64,000 bases of DNA from Catonia carolina (Eukaryota > Arthropoda > Insecta > Hemiptera > Achilidae): positions 50,044,727-50,108,726 of the forward strand of contig JAQMRL010000007.1 in assembly GCA_035578175.1 (NCBI GenBank), read 5' to 3'. The notes beneath the pieces are model-generated. The model ran no database searches. It was not told where the DNA came from and saw nothing but the letters and a program-made list of their open reading frames with translations. Of this stretch, positions 11,126 through 22,085 are shown one piece after another; within the stretch, counting starts at the first letter, position 1, and each line of letters starts with the position of its first letter. The translations under genes and the position numbers were made by a program.

Positions 11126-12085
11126 ATTCACATGACTTTTTCTTGCCAATGTAAATATAGAAAAATATTATCAATGTTTAATCATGATTAAACCATGTCA
11201 TTACTAAAAACATAATCTTTTATTGTTTTTATCATCAGTCTCTCGACTGGTTTTATGCAGTTTCCAAGCTGTTCTATCTTGCGCAAGTCGTTTCATATCT
11301 ACATACCTGTAACACCCTACATCTTTTGTAATTTGCTTTATATATTGTAATCTTTGCCTCCCCGTACAATTTACTCCCTCAATATTACCCTCCATTATTG
11401 ATACCAATACCTGGATGTCTTAAGGTATGCCCCCACTAGCCTATCCCTTCTTCTGGTAAGATGCTTCTATATACTTCTTTTTTCATCCACTCGCCTAAGA
11501 ACCTCTAAATTACTTATTTTGTCCACCCACCTAATCTTTAACATTTTCTTGTAACACTACATTTCAAAAGCTTCTATCCTCTTCTTTTCTACAGCCACTA
11601 TCACCCACGTTTCACTCCCGTATAATGCTACACTCCAAACATAATGTTTTAAGAAATTTTTCCTAATCTATAAATTAAAGTTTGTAGTCAGCTGTTTTTT
11701 ATTTCAAAGGCTTTTCTAGCTTGAACAATTCTGGTTTTGATATCACTTGTGCTTCTACCATCCTTTGTTATTTTACTTCCTAGATAGCAGAATTCCCAAC
11801 TTCCTGTATGTTTGTGTTGCCTACTTTTAAATTTCCCATCTCTTCTAAATCACTCTTGCTGCTGCAAAACACTTTCGTTTTCGTTTCATTAAGACTAACC
11901 TATTATTAGTCATGTGTAAATGTCGCTTAATGAAACCAACCTATATCTATATCTGACTTGACAATACGGAATATTACTAATTGATGCTAAACTTAGCAAA
12001 GTATAAACAAATGTTTGAAATAAAAGTTTAATATTTCATAATTTTCTACAACTTTGATTTATACTTTTGCCCTAAAATGCATGAA
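11126..12085 (-). repeat. HINE-A subfamily-b remnant split by a LINE
   Basis: The left part (11126-11215) carries CACATGACTTTTTCTTGCCA, an altered 3'-hairpin/ATIR end in minus orientation. The right part (about 11930-12085) includes AATGTTTGAAATAAAAGTTT and TTCTACAACTTTGATTTATA, matching the internal units of HINE-A in minus orientation. Between them lies LINE-b. Boundaries are approximate. Confidence 0.5.
11217..11900 (-). pseudogene. LINE-b reverse transcriptase C-terminus, decayed (RTE-like)
   Basis: The minus strand reads, across frameshifts, NETKTKVFCSSK, CYLGSKITKDGRSTSDIKTR, WSVALYGSETW, RRIEAFEM, IRWVDKISNLEVL and GRQRLQYIKQITKDVG with MKRLAQDR near the end. This is the usual order in the last third of an insect RTE-like LINE ORF2: connection, SETW thumb motif, then a basic tail. 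Several stops and shifts show it is dead. Clade assignment is from motif flavour only. Confidence 0.8.
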
Positions 12086-12126
12086 GTTCAAACCAGCCTT
12101 CCGGCTGATGACCTAAACAACACACA
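12086..12126 (-). repeat. Fragment of repeat D (palindromic head)
   Basis: The minus strand reads TGTTTAGGTCATCAGCCGGA followed by AGGCTGGTTTGAAC. The same head, with its GCC-GAAA-GGC mini-hairpin, starts the repeats at 20878 (+) and 23115 (-). Only the head survives here. Confidence 0.55.
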
Positions 12127-12899
12127 TTATACAGAGAATAGAATCATCTAATTTCTACATAAAAAATTATCTAGGCCTTCCAAAAATCAAAGAGGTCATG
12201 CTATTTTTAAATTTAAATTTAATTAATTTCATTAAAACCTGTGAAGCAAAGCTAGCGAGCGAATGATAATAGTGTAATAAAATCCATGCACCGGTCGCGA
12301 AATTAAATAATAAAAAAATCAATGAAAAATTACGAAAGAAATTTCGTTACTGAAATTTTATAAAACGTAAATATCGGTATGCCAATTCAAAGTCTTTTTG
12401 CAATTTCCGGATAATGAATCGATCGGAATAATATTAAGAAGACCGGAAGAACGAGGCGCAGATAACGACATCTCTAACATTTTTATACCTTGTATTGATC
12501 ATGTTAGTAGTAACAACAGCAACTGAACTTCTGTAAGATAATAAACTGTACTGTATTTAAACTAGTGCGCCTTCTGAGTAGGCAACCTGTTAAATATTTC
12601 TCTTATACTATACACGGTGTATAAAGCTATATTACTGCAATGCACCTTGCGGTTAGGCGGCAACCTTACAACACATTGTTCTTTACAACAGTAATTTTAA
12701 CTGTTGCAAAAATACCCATTTCAAACTGGCGCACCTACCTGTAGGGGAAGTGCGGTCATGTAAGCAGTATTGTTCATAAAATTAAGCTTTAATTTTAAAT
12801 TTGAATACATCCGTTAAACATCCAAATGATATAGTGATACTACTTTTATACATTTATCGGGCATCGACTGCCATGGTCGTTATCCGTGATTTTCTTCTC
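12127..12899. other. No gene recognised
   Basis: Mixed-composition sequence with no ORF of interest and no terminal repeats that I could pair. Confidence 0.35.
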
Positions 12900-13480
12900 C
12901 TTCTTCATTCTCTTTACTTCATGGATTAGACAGCACGGCCTGTTTCGGAAACTATCTCATTTTTAGGCGTCTAAAATTCCCCTACCCGAGGATTTTTACA
13001 CCTGGGCTAAACTGGGTGAACGTTCCTCCCCCATCCGTTTCAAATGGCAGAACCAGTTTCTCTTATAAATTTTATTTCTCTCATCTGGGCTAATTGTCCC
13101 AATTTCATCCCGAATATTCGCATTCCTTAGCCTAACCTCCCCGTACAGCCCTTCACTATTCTCTAAACCCTCATTTCCGCCCCTTGCAACCTACCTCGTC
13201 ACTGCTTGGAAAGTGTTACTTCCATACAGCAGCACAGGTAACGGCATAGTCTTATAAAATTTTAAACGTGTGTCTTTCCTAGTTTTGTGCTTCAACATCT
13301 TATGTATCGTCTCGCAAATATTCTTGAACTTATTTAGTTTATTCGTCACGCCCTGCTTGTTTGTGAAAGACACGTCAAGTTCCAGATATTTCTAATTCGG
13401 ATACCTGCTCCAGTTAACATTGTTACCATTAGTTTCAATTTTTGACCTCACCGGGAATTTCCCTATAAAAACCATTGCTT
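12900..13480 (-). pseudogene. LINE-a reverse transcriptase C-terminus, decayed
   Basis: The minus-strand ORF at 13191-13373 gives KLNKFKNICETIHKMLKHK, then KFYKTMPLPVLLYGS, the RT thumb LLYGSETW region with T replacing the usual E. Downstream (13190 to 13000) it continues as a degenerate GLYGEVRLRNANIRDEIG-type tail. The 3' UTR near 12950 contains GGCCGTGCTGTCTAATCCAT and an AGAA-rich tail like the fragment at 4529-4943, so the two are one family. Confidence 0.72.
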
Positions 13481-13758
13481 TAGTCTTTTGAGGAGATATC
13501 ATCAAATTATTTATCGCCCTGATATAATAATTAGTTATATATACCTACTATAACACCTAATCCAAGGTTTTTTGGGATCTGGGTAATAAATGCGTAAAAA
13601 CCTGGTGCATTAAACCTATTTATTTATTTCACTACAGTAGTAATTCGTGCAAATGCTTTATAAAAAAGGTTTGAAAACTCATCTGGTGTTATGAATTTAT
13701 ATTATTCATTTTCATGAACTTTCATAGCACCTATATTGAAAAATACACGCGCTTTTCA
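13481..13758. other. No feature recognised
   Basis: AT-rich gap before a partial SINE. Nothing recognisable. Confidence 0.3.
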
Positions 13759-13854
13759 GCGGCATATTTTCATACGTTACAAAAAAATCATTTCATCCAT
13801 CACCGTCTGCATTAGCAGTAATTGCAACACAGTCGGACGTTAAACAAAAAAAAA
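13759..13854 (+). mobile_element. SINE-2, 5'-truncated copy
   Basis: It starts at GCGGCATATTTTCATACG within the body and runs through CATCACCGTCTGCATTAGCA to GTCGGACGTTAAAC and an A-run. The tRNA-like head is missing. It matches the body of the copy at 883-1050 read on its minus strand. Confidence 0.8.
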
Positions 13855-13879
13855 TTTCACCGGTGTACAAAATACACAA

Positions 13880-14420
13880 TTAAGGGGTTGCATTTTGTGC
13901 GACTTGTAGAGTGTAATGGAGACCATCAAAATTTCTGCAAATTCATGTAGTTCCAGAGTGACAATTATTATCAAGCACAAGATCAGCAAGCCTTTAGGTA
14001 GTTGGGTGTACAATCTTTTAAAAGCGTTTAAGCCATATTAACAATAACACTTCAGTTGACCAACCATTTTCTGAACAACTGTACAATATTCCACGAGGCT
14101 TGTCCTTTTTAAGCTCATTCGCTTAGGGAGAAATACAATTAACGGAGGGATAAATGCACCTGCTGCACTCATTGCACAATTAATGGTAATTATCTTCCCC
14201 AGCTCTCGGCTCTTAACTCACCCAATCCTCTTTTTAACTTCTGGAGCAATAATATGGGCAGATTTTTGTACTATTCCCATTCCAATCTCATCAATATTTA
14301 ATGACATATTGGAGTAGATCTGTGCTTCATCATATTATTTTCAAGGTTTTTTGAAGAACAATGATATTTTTTATGTGTAGAAACCTTTGATACTACCTAT
14401 TCATAATTCCGGAGTAAAGA
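13880..14420 (-). pseudogene. pogo/Tigger-type transposase, DDE_1 catalytic region, decayed
   Basis: On the minus strand, 14310 onward reads NIDEIGMGIVQKS, APEVKKRIG, SRELGKIITINC, CAMSAAGAFIPPL and PKRM. After shifts it continues with a GWSTE.LLLIWLK-like stretch, LVLDNNCHSG and SHKMQPLN near 13885. This is the order seen in Tigger/pogo (jerky-like, CENP-B-type) transposases: first Asp in N.DE.G, second Asp in LDNH, then SH.MQPLD. Stops and frameshifts prevent expression. I saw no clear TIRs around it, and the N-terminal DNA-binding part is absent. Confidence 0.82.
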
Positions 14421-14612
14421 GTCGTAAAGTACTTAGATATCACGATTTTTCTTGACAATTTTATTTGTATTGAAATTTTTGACCTGATAAATTTTCTTTC
14501 TGTTAGAGATAGATAAATAGCATCTGCGAATAAACATTTTATAAAATGTTATATAATATAAATTTCAATGAGCCTTTCAATTTTAAAACACTAGCTATTT
14601 AATTACAAAAAA

Positions 14613-15544
14613 TCTGGTGGGAAACACTCACACAACTTTCTCTTGCCAATGCAAATAATTAACAATAAACCTAACATTAGTAATAAAACATTACAAATAA
14701 ACACACAAACTAACCTCAAAAAACATTAGTGAAATACACAAAATTAAAATCGACCTCAGTTTGGCTTAAAAATACGGAAAATCACTCTTTCACGCTAAAC
14801 TAGGCTCTGTAGAGAAAAATGTTCTAAATAAAAGTTGCAGATCTTTTAATTTTCTATAATTTTGACTATATACACTTTTATTATATAATGCATACTAAGG
14901 CCGAAATCTTAAAAAAAATCGATTTTTCTCACGTTTTCGTGAGAAAAAAACAGAAAATTGCTAATTACTGCTAAACTAAGCGTTATACAAAAAAATGTTT
15001 GAAATAAAAGTTGTAGGTTTTTAAATTCTCTACAACTTTTATTATATACATTTTTGCTCTAAATTGCATATTAAAGCCGTAATCTTAAAAAAACTATGTT
15101 TTTACGTAAAAACAGCCTTACCCAGAATTTTAGCAAACATAACGCCTACCCAATCTTGTAGAGAATAAAAAATTGAGTAAACGAGGCGATTTTTAAAAAA
15201 ATCGTAGGACCAGTTTTTGAGAAAATCGCAAAAAAGTGAAAAATGACACGAACAAACAAACTATTACTTCCGGTAGACCGATTTTGATGAAAATGTTCGT
15301 GTCGGGTCCGGTAGTGGTATGTAACTTAAGTTTCAAGTTTCAAGTTCGTACGATGTTCCGTTCTTGAGATATTCTGTTCACACACACACACACACACAGA
15401 CACACACACAGACCAATCGCTAAAAACATGTTTTTTGGGTTCAGGGGGTGAGAAAACGTATAGATCCGGTGAAAACTCGATTTCAAAAAATCGACATGAA
15501 AACAATACTTTCCTTCCTATATATTCATATAGGCAAGAGAAAGT
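14613..15544 (-). mobile_element. HINE-A copy 4
   Basis: A complete copy in minus orientation: hairpin end TCTGGTGGGAAACACTCACAC at 14613, ATIR ACTTTCTCTTGCC just inside, the two internal units, a CA run with CAGA units (about 15380-15411), then the palindrome and ATIR at 15544. One base of the hairpin differs. T|T flanks hold on the element strand. Confidence 0.85.
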
Positions 15545-16481
15545 AAAAAGTTCTGTTTTAAACTAATAAGGCCAAATAGCTTTGGGTCCTTATTTTAAAA
15601 AAGAAAACTCCAGGAGGAACACGTATACTAATAGAAAATAATTAATTTATATAAAAGTAAATTAATAATAAAATTAGTACTTACTTTTGCCGGGATCTGA
15701 AACAAAAAGAAGGAAAATTTACGTTATTTAGAATAATTGTACAGAACTGTTCAACTGGAACTACTTAAGCCCACTGTTCTAGGTTTTTTTTTGCTTTTTC
15801 TTCAATGAAAAATGGAAAACTCTGTTATTGTTTTAGTTAATTTTTATAAGCAGTTTTAAATACCAATGTCAGTAATTAAAGTTTAGGGCAACATTAACCC
15901 AACATCGGGGATAATTTGGCCCACTCGTATAAACAGTCTTATCGTATATAAATACTTACTACTCTTAAATAAGAAAAAATATTATTATTATTATTATTAT
16001 TATTATTTGTATAATCTTACTCAAATAAAAGAAAATTTGTCCTAGTGCATAAAATCAGCAAGTCTTCTCAAAAAAATTTTCTTGAAAAGTAATATATATA
16101 TTTTTATTTGCTTGCGGAAGGGACTAAAATTTTGAACAAACCCCAAAAATTTGTTACAATAATTTTAATTTTGAAAAATCCGTCATAACAACTTTAAAAT
16201 AAGTAGTAAACGAGCAAATACTAAATAGACGTGTTCACTAAGACTGAAGCATTACAATGTAGCGTCTTTTTCATTTTTTTTTTTTAACATTTTAGTTGTC
16301 AGAGAAACATGAGTTCGGTATAACTGGAAAGCGCGCATTTCAAAATATATACAAGTGATTAAAATCTGGAAATATATTATTCATTATTTCAAGTCGGACT
16401 TCTCTTCAATAAACAAGCTTATTGTTTTCCCCGGTTTCCCCGGATTTAGGTATTTCTTGAAGCGTATTAATGTCAATTTTT
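15545..16481. other. No gene; simple repeat inside
   Basis: AT-rich segment with a pure ATT microsatellite at 15981-16007. No coding or element structure is otherwise seen. Confidence 0.4.
15981..16007. repeat. (ATT)n microsatellite
   Basis: Nine uninterrupted ATT units. Confidence 0.95.
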
Positions 16482-17934
16482 ACTTTCTCTTCACCTACAT
16501 GAAATATAGATAAGGGAAGTTATGTTTCCGTGTCAAATTTTCGACATCGAGTTTTCACCGGAAATACAGTTTTAAGGCCTCCTGAGTCCCAAAAACACGT
16601 TTTTACCGATGTGTGTGTGTGTGTGCGCGCGCGCGCGCGTGTATGTGTATACAAAAGATTATTTAAAAACGGAAAATCATACGAAGTTGAAATTTAGAAT
16701 TTAAGTTAGGTACGACAAAGAGATCCAACTGGGATATCTTCATTAAAATCGGTCAACAGAAGTTGTTGTTTATTCGTGTGATTTCTCACGTTCTGCAATT
16801 CTGCAGTTCTCAAAAACGGTTCGTATGATTTAATTAAAAGTTTCCTCATTTACTAAATTGTTTGTGCTCTACAAAATGGGTTAAGAGGTTTGTCTGAGGA
16901 AACTATCGTGGTACGGCCTGTGCTCTCGTGGTAATGCATACATTTTAATGTATCTCCCTGAATACACATTTTAGGACAAAAGTTTGTACAATTAAGTTAT
17001 AGAAAATTTAAAAATCTACAACTTTTAATTTAAGGGGAGACTGTATTTGTTTCCCGCCAATGTTAAATTTCCTATTCTTAGGTACATTTTTCATAGGATT
17101 GGTAAAAGATAGGGAAATGAAACTTTACACACTATAGGTGTCGAGTTTCTTCTCGAGCTACTGAATTTTTTCAATTTCATCTTTGGACCATAACATTTTT
17201 TTTTTTTAAATTACGAATAACGTAAAATTTTTACAAATTGTTTTCCACGTGTTTTGAGTATTACAAATTTTTAGAGCACCTGAGGAAGTCATAAAAATGT
17301 CGGTATATGTGGCTATATACGATAATTAATTGGTAAAAATTTCAGCCTGGTAGGTTTATTGTTTTCTAAGAAAAATGTACCTTAGTGTTAAAAATCTAAA
17401 TTTACAGGAAAAGGTAAGAAACAAGAAGGCACAAATCAAAAACAATATGTACACAAACAATTAAATTTCCCATCAACAGTTGTTTAGAAAGCTGAACCAA
17501 CAGCTGAGAAATTTAAAACGTGATGCAGCTATTTTAAAAACTAAAATTTTCTTTGCACTAAAACGAGCAGCATAAAATTACGAAAAAATATTCGTTCTTG
17601 GTAACATGATAATTTTTCTGTGTAAACTTGATAAAAACTTGATTTTTTCATAATAATTTTTTTTGACTTAATTTAATGTTTTTCTGGTAAATCTAGGCCT
17701 AAACTATTGCAAAATATAAAAAACCAAAAATCTAAATTTTGAGTTAAAACTATCGTGCAATCTCCCCTGAAGCAATTATTACTACAGTTCATCGTAAATT
17801 AGTGGTTTCAATTTTTGTACTGATCAAAATCAGGTTCAACAGAGGTTGTTTTTAATTTTGGGTCAAGTTTAAAATTAGTTTGGTTTTCATTATTTACATT
17901 GGTAAGATAAAGTTGTGTGAGTGTTTCATAGCAA
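16482..17934 (+). mobile_element. HINE-A subfamily b, full-span copy carrying PB-M1 copy 3
   Basis: Ends are ACTTTCTCTTCACC and GGTAAGATAAAGT followed by GTGTGAGTGTTTCATAGC, so both ATIRs and the 3' hairpin are recognisable but diverged. The microsatellite is GT followed by a pure GC run (about 16613-16642). Several internal blocks differ from the main family (AAACGGTTCGTATGATTTAA, CTGTGCTCTCGTGGTAATGC). A TTAA-flanked PB-M1 (17034-17767) is inserted in its interior. This looks like an older sister subfamily. Confidence 0.75.
17034..17767 (+). mobile_element. PB-M1 MITE copy 3, nested in HINE-A-b
   Basis: TTAA at 17030-17033, then GGGGAGACTGTA; the right end is TGCAATCTCCCC followed by TGAA, a one-base change from TTAA. 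The body is colinear with copies 2 and 4. It proves that PB-M1 moved after this HINE-A-b copy was in place. Confidence 0.87.
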
Positions 17935-18310
17935 TTTTTGAACATAATATAATGTAATTTTGAACACTATAATGTAGATACTTTACAAAAATAATATCCT
18001 TCATTATGTTAGTAGTTTCCCTTATTGGAAAAGTAATTTTCATGAAAATTCCTTTGCAAATATTGTTAGATTACAATATCCTTTCTGTACTCGAGATCAA
18101 TTAACAACTTTAGTTTTAAACTTAATCTAAACATACTCGTCTACTTTCGCTTGTACGCTAAATAAGATAACAGATTAAATGACAAAATTGTTAAGTAATG
18201 TATTCTACAACTTTACAGTGTAGACTTACATGTTGATTGTTAATGGCAAAGTACGGTTGTTACATAAAAAACTTTAAAGTTTTTTTTTAAGTTTTCACTG
18301 CTGTAGTATA
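17935..18310. other. No feature recognised
   Basis: AT-rich gap. TA at 18309-18310 is the target duplication of the mariner element. Confidence 0.35.
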
Positions 18311-19248
18311 CGAGGTGTGGCTATTAAATAACGAGACTGACGTTGTAAAAAAATTTATTTTTATTTGATACATAATCACTTATTGTCACCTTCAATATAC
18401 ACTCCTTCTCTATCCCTACAACGCTCCATGCGAATTTTCAATTGTTGGAAACAGTGCTGGAAGTCATCTTCTGTCGGCTCCTTCAGGCCACGTGCCGCTT
18501 TCTCTTTTACAGCTTCCATAGACTCAAATCTTGTCCCTTTTAATGCAGATTTCACCTTAGGGAACAGGTAGAAGTCACATGGTGCAAGATCTGATGAATA
18601 AGTTGGATGCTCTGATACTGAGATGCTGTACTTGGCTAGGAACCTCTTGACAGATAACGCGGAATAAGCTGGCGCATTGTCTTGGTGGAGAATCCATGTC
18701 CTTCCACATTTCGGGGCGTTTTTTCCTTACTCTTTGACTTAGTTTAGAAAGTACCTCAGGGTAGTAATATTGATTAATTGTTTGACTTTCAGGAACCCAG
18801 TGAAGGTACACAATCCCATGGATATAAAAAAAAACAATTATCATTGCTTAAAAATTTTGACTTGCTCATTCCAGCTTTTTTGGCTCGCGGTGAAGTTCGG
18901 CTCTTCCAATGCGTGGATTGGCGCTTCGTTTCCGGATCATAAGTAAAAAACCACGTTTCATCACATGTTATTATCGTTTCCAAAAAATTTGGGTCATTTT
19001 CAATCGCGTACAAAGTGTCAATACAAACATTTTTGCGAGCTTCATTTCAAACATTTTTGAGCGGCACGTTACCTGAAGGAGCTGACAGAAGATGACTTCC
19101 AGCACTGTTTCCAACAATGGAAAATTTGCATGGAGCGTTGTAGGGATAGAGAAGGAGTGTATATTGAAGGTGACAATAAGTGATTATGTATAAAATTAAA
19201 ATAAAATTTCTTACAACGTCAGTCTCGTTTTTTAATAGCCACATCTCG
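18311..19248 (-). mobile_element. mariner element with inverted-duplicate end, TA flanked
   Basis: TA duplications lie at 18309-18310 and 19249-19250. The ends CGAGGTGTGGCTATTAAATA and its inverted partner (with small changes) define the TIRs. The outer 190 bases (18311-18502 and 19057-19248) are inverted copies of each other and include the transposase 3' coding end, including EGDNK and the stop. The 5' half of a normal 1.3-kb mariner is therefore missing and replaced by an inverted copy of the 3' end. Confidence 0.9.
18375..19046 (-). pseudogene. mariner transposase (DD34D), frameshifted C-terminal two thirds
   Basis: The cut-and-paste transposase of the element, read on the minus strand. 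First catalytic Asp in TCDETWF (about 18965); YDPETKRQS and SPRAKKA follow. After a frameshift there is a GIV/WVP..QTINQ.YY.EVL..L segment and RKKRPEMWKD. After a second shift there is ILHQDNAPAYSALS (second Asp) and SSDLAPCDFYLFPK (third Asp). The second and third catalytic Asp are 34 residues apart, the mariner signature. The N-terminal HTH region is gone. Because of the shifts, no active enzyme is expected. Confidence 0.88.
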
Positions 19249-19484
19249 TAATTTACTTTACATCTACAAATTATTAATGTTGTGAAATAATAAGGTATGT
19301 TGAGAAATTATTACTTTGGCTAGTAGTGACTAACCTAGTGTGGTGCATTATTTATTATACATTACTGTTAAGTCCTAATGAGTAATATTTTTTCTAACCT
19401 ACACAACAATTTATGAATACAGCTACAGAGATGTTTAGCACAATTTTGAATCTCCACAATTTTTCTAAAAAAAATTTGGTTTGA
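19249..19484. other. No feature recognised
   Basis: Short AT-rich gap between the mariner and the head-to-head HINE-A derivative. Confidence 0.3.
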
Positions 19485-19813
19485 ACCCTCACACAACTTT
19501 TTCTTGCCAACGGAAATATGAACAATGTAAGCTATGTTTAATCATGGATAAAGAAAGTAAAATGAAAAACATAAGCTAATTTTAATATGACTAAATGATA
19601 CAAAATGAAAATCAACCTCTGTATAACTTAAAAATACGGAAAATCAAAAAAATTGAATCTACAGAGGTAGATTTTCATTTTGAGTCATTTAATCAAACAT
19701 GATTAAAATTAGGTTATGTCATTCATTTTACATTGTTTACTAATGATTAAATATAGGTTATATTTTTATTATTTACACTGGCAAGAGAAATTCGTGTGAG
19801 TGTTTCACAGCGA
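19485..19813. mobile_element. Miniature HINE-A derivative with two 3' ends head to head
   Basis: The left edge is the reverse complement of a HINE-A 3' end (TTTGGTTTGAACCCTCACAC, then TTTTTCTTGCC), and the right edge is another 3' end (GGCAAGAGAAATTCGTGTGA, then GTGTTTCACAG). The inner sequences are also inverted copies (AAAATGAAAATCAACCTCTG against CAGAGGTAGATTTTCATTTT). No 5' end or microsatellite remains. It is a 330-bp palindromic element made only from the 3' portion, flanked by A-run and T-run. Confidence 0.75.
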
Positions 19814-20545
19814 CTTTTTATTTTTTCTTCTAACAAGTGCGACATTGCTTGGTCTATGACGTACCCTCTTCTATGCGCGTCACTTTGTAGGTAAAGGTTG
19901 GTTCTAAGGAGCGATTTGAAGATTAAACTTTATCATTTCATCAGATGTTTTCTCCCAATAATAAAGTGTCTGTTAAAACATAACATATATAAGTTATATG
20001 TTAATATTGTCTGAGTGTAGTCGACAGATACAATATGTAAGCGATAAACGATTTGCATACAAAAGAAGTTTGTGGTCAGACTCATTATGTATTCAGTAAA
20101 CCATCTCCACAACTACAATCCCCTTCATCACCTGTTAAAATTAAATTTAAAAAAATAAATAAATAAACTTTATTGTTACGTAAAATAATTTGCATTACAT
20201 ATATTTTTATTTATTTTCCCATTACTTAACAAAAATCATTACAACACATACCGTAAAATACGGCTTATAAGACAACTTTTTTAGACAAAAATATCTTTAG
20301 AAAACGTTGGTCAACTTATCAACAGAGACTAAAAATCAAATTTTTAATTAAGAACAGTAAATATATGTTAAAATTATTTTTATTTACTAATATATTGTCA
20401 GAAGGAAGTGTATCAGAATTTATTAAGAATTTCTTTTATAATTTTTTTAAAACTTTATTCATTAATATCAGTAAATCACGAATCGGAAAACTAAGAAGAA
20501 ACATACCCATATAATTATTTATAAAATTCATATACTGCCCGTTCC
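19814..20545. other. No feature recognised
   Basis: AT-rich sequence with no coding or repeat boundary supported. Confidence 0.35.
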
Positions 20546-20838
20546 CAAGCATTGTGCAGCTGAGAGGTATGGATTACGTCACTACTACTGTGAGAGATTG
20601 CGTTAGTAGTAGTAACGTTTTACTTTTACTATGTTTGTAGTAGTCACGGGTACTATCCAAACTACATATATTTTGTATCGACGTCTACAGCAAATAGTGA
20701 AAACAACACCCACGTATGCCACCGCACTAGGCAGCCTACTGCCTAGCGAAGAGCAATGAGATGATTAGTACAGTATTATGACGTAGCAGTAGTCTGGTAC
20801 TTTGTCTGTCCCCTTCATCCCGCAGCTGCACAAAGCTT
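20546..20838. mobile_element. Candidate MITE with GCAGCTG-containing inverted ends
   Basis: AAGCATTGTGCAGCTGAGAGG on the left pairs with the reverse complement of the right end (AAGCTTTGTGCAGCTGCGGG), giving about 20-bp imperfect TIRs around 290 bp. The interior is richer in GC than its surroundings and has no ORF. I could not define a target duplication, so the superfamily is open. Confidence 0.45.
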
Positions 20839-20877
20839 AGATTCATACAGTACACTAATCTTTAAAAAAGTATTGTT

Positions 20878-21330
20878 GTTGTTTAGCTCATTAGCCGAAA
20901 GTTAGTTTGAACCTTTAGACAAAACGAGGAGTGAAGTGGTTTACCATTCCCTTCTTCACTGAGTGGAAAAGTATGCTTATCAGCATACCAGGCTCTCCGA
21001 AAAACATCTACTTTTCACCCAGCAAATGACACCTTCACTTCATTCATCACAGGGTCTGGCTGTATAATGAAATTTATTACTCTCAGAGGAGATAACTGTG
21101 ACTAGTGTTTTTACACCTATACCTCTTCTGTTGTTAAATGCTTCAATCATATGGCTGACCATGTGATAAGAAACATAACTATTTTTTGTAGCCCTGGAAC
21201 AACCAGATCGAGTGCAAATAATTTAACTTTCCACTTGCCCATTATGGGCATAACAAATATTACACAATCTTAATCTTGCGATCCACGATCGGATACAACA
21301 TCTAGGCCCACATCTTACTATATAAGGGTT
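20878..21330 (+). repeat. Repeat D, longest copy (SINE-like)
   Basis: It begins TGTTGTTTAGCTCATTAGCC, has the GCCGAAA hairpin remnant, then GAGTGAAGTGGTTTACCATT. It continues with a GTATGCTTATCAGCATACC palindrome and AATGAAATTTATTACTCTCA. The same start and the GTGGTTTAC block recur in minus orientation at 22850-23115. No tRNA boxes were found. The 3' limit is uncertain. Confidence 0.5.
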
Positions 21331-22085
21331 CCAACACACCTACATCATTCTCGTCTTGCCAAGCAATATCGTCTTCCGTTTCTTGTCATGTAATAAATCA
21401 AAATAAAAGTAACGCACTCAGTGCCACTTCATTAGATTAAATACATCAATCATGAATTAAGTAATCATAAATTCTATTAAACAGTTAACATATCAATCAC
21501 AAAAACAAAACAAATTAAAAATAATTACGAGATAAAACAATACACAGTTTATAGGCCTACATAAACAAACCATCAAAAACATAATTTGATCCTAATTTTT
21601 GAACAAAAAATAATAGTCTATGATATAAAATTTCAATTAATATATAAGAAAAATGAATTAAAGGGACAGTTGCGCCTTCTACCTTGAAACCTTAATCTAG
21701 GTACACATATCTCTGAAAATACTCCACATTTGTTTATCAAAACTTCACATTTGTCCAGTCTTTCAACTTATACTTTATAGATATTTTTACTTGATAACTT
21801 TTTAAGATTTTTAAAAAAATCCTGTCTGTCGAACTGATAAATAAATAATAAATTTTATTTTTTCCAACCCGATCCAACATATTTTAAAATGGATTGTAAC
21901 ACTTAATCCACGTTCTTTCGGCGTCTGGTTATTATAAATGATAGACAAACTTCTTTTTAAACTTATAACAAATATTTTTATCAACAGAAAAATAAATAAC
22001 AATAAGTTATTACGCATATCACTACTGTAAATTACAACTGAATTACTTAACGAAATAAATTACAAAAATGTTATTACAAACTTAA
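21331..22085. other. No feature recognised
   Basis: AT-rich. TTAA at 22082-22085 is the target of the next MITE. The small ORFs carry no motifs. Confidence 0.35.

Noticed and set aside
15380..15411. Regular CA/GT arrays as CRISPR or satellite arrays
   Set aside because: They are simple dinucleotide microsatellites inside HINE-A elements, with no repeat/spacer structure, and the genome is eukaryotic.
18365..18571. + strand ORF of 68 codons in the mariner
   Set aside because: Antisense shadow of the transposase 3' coding end. The same shadow recurs in the inverted arm.
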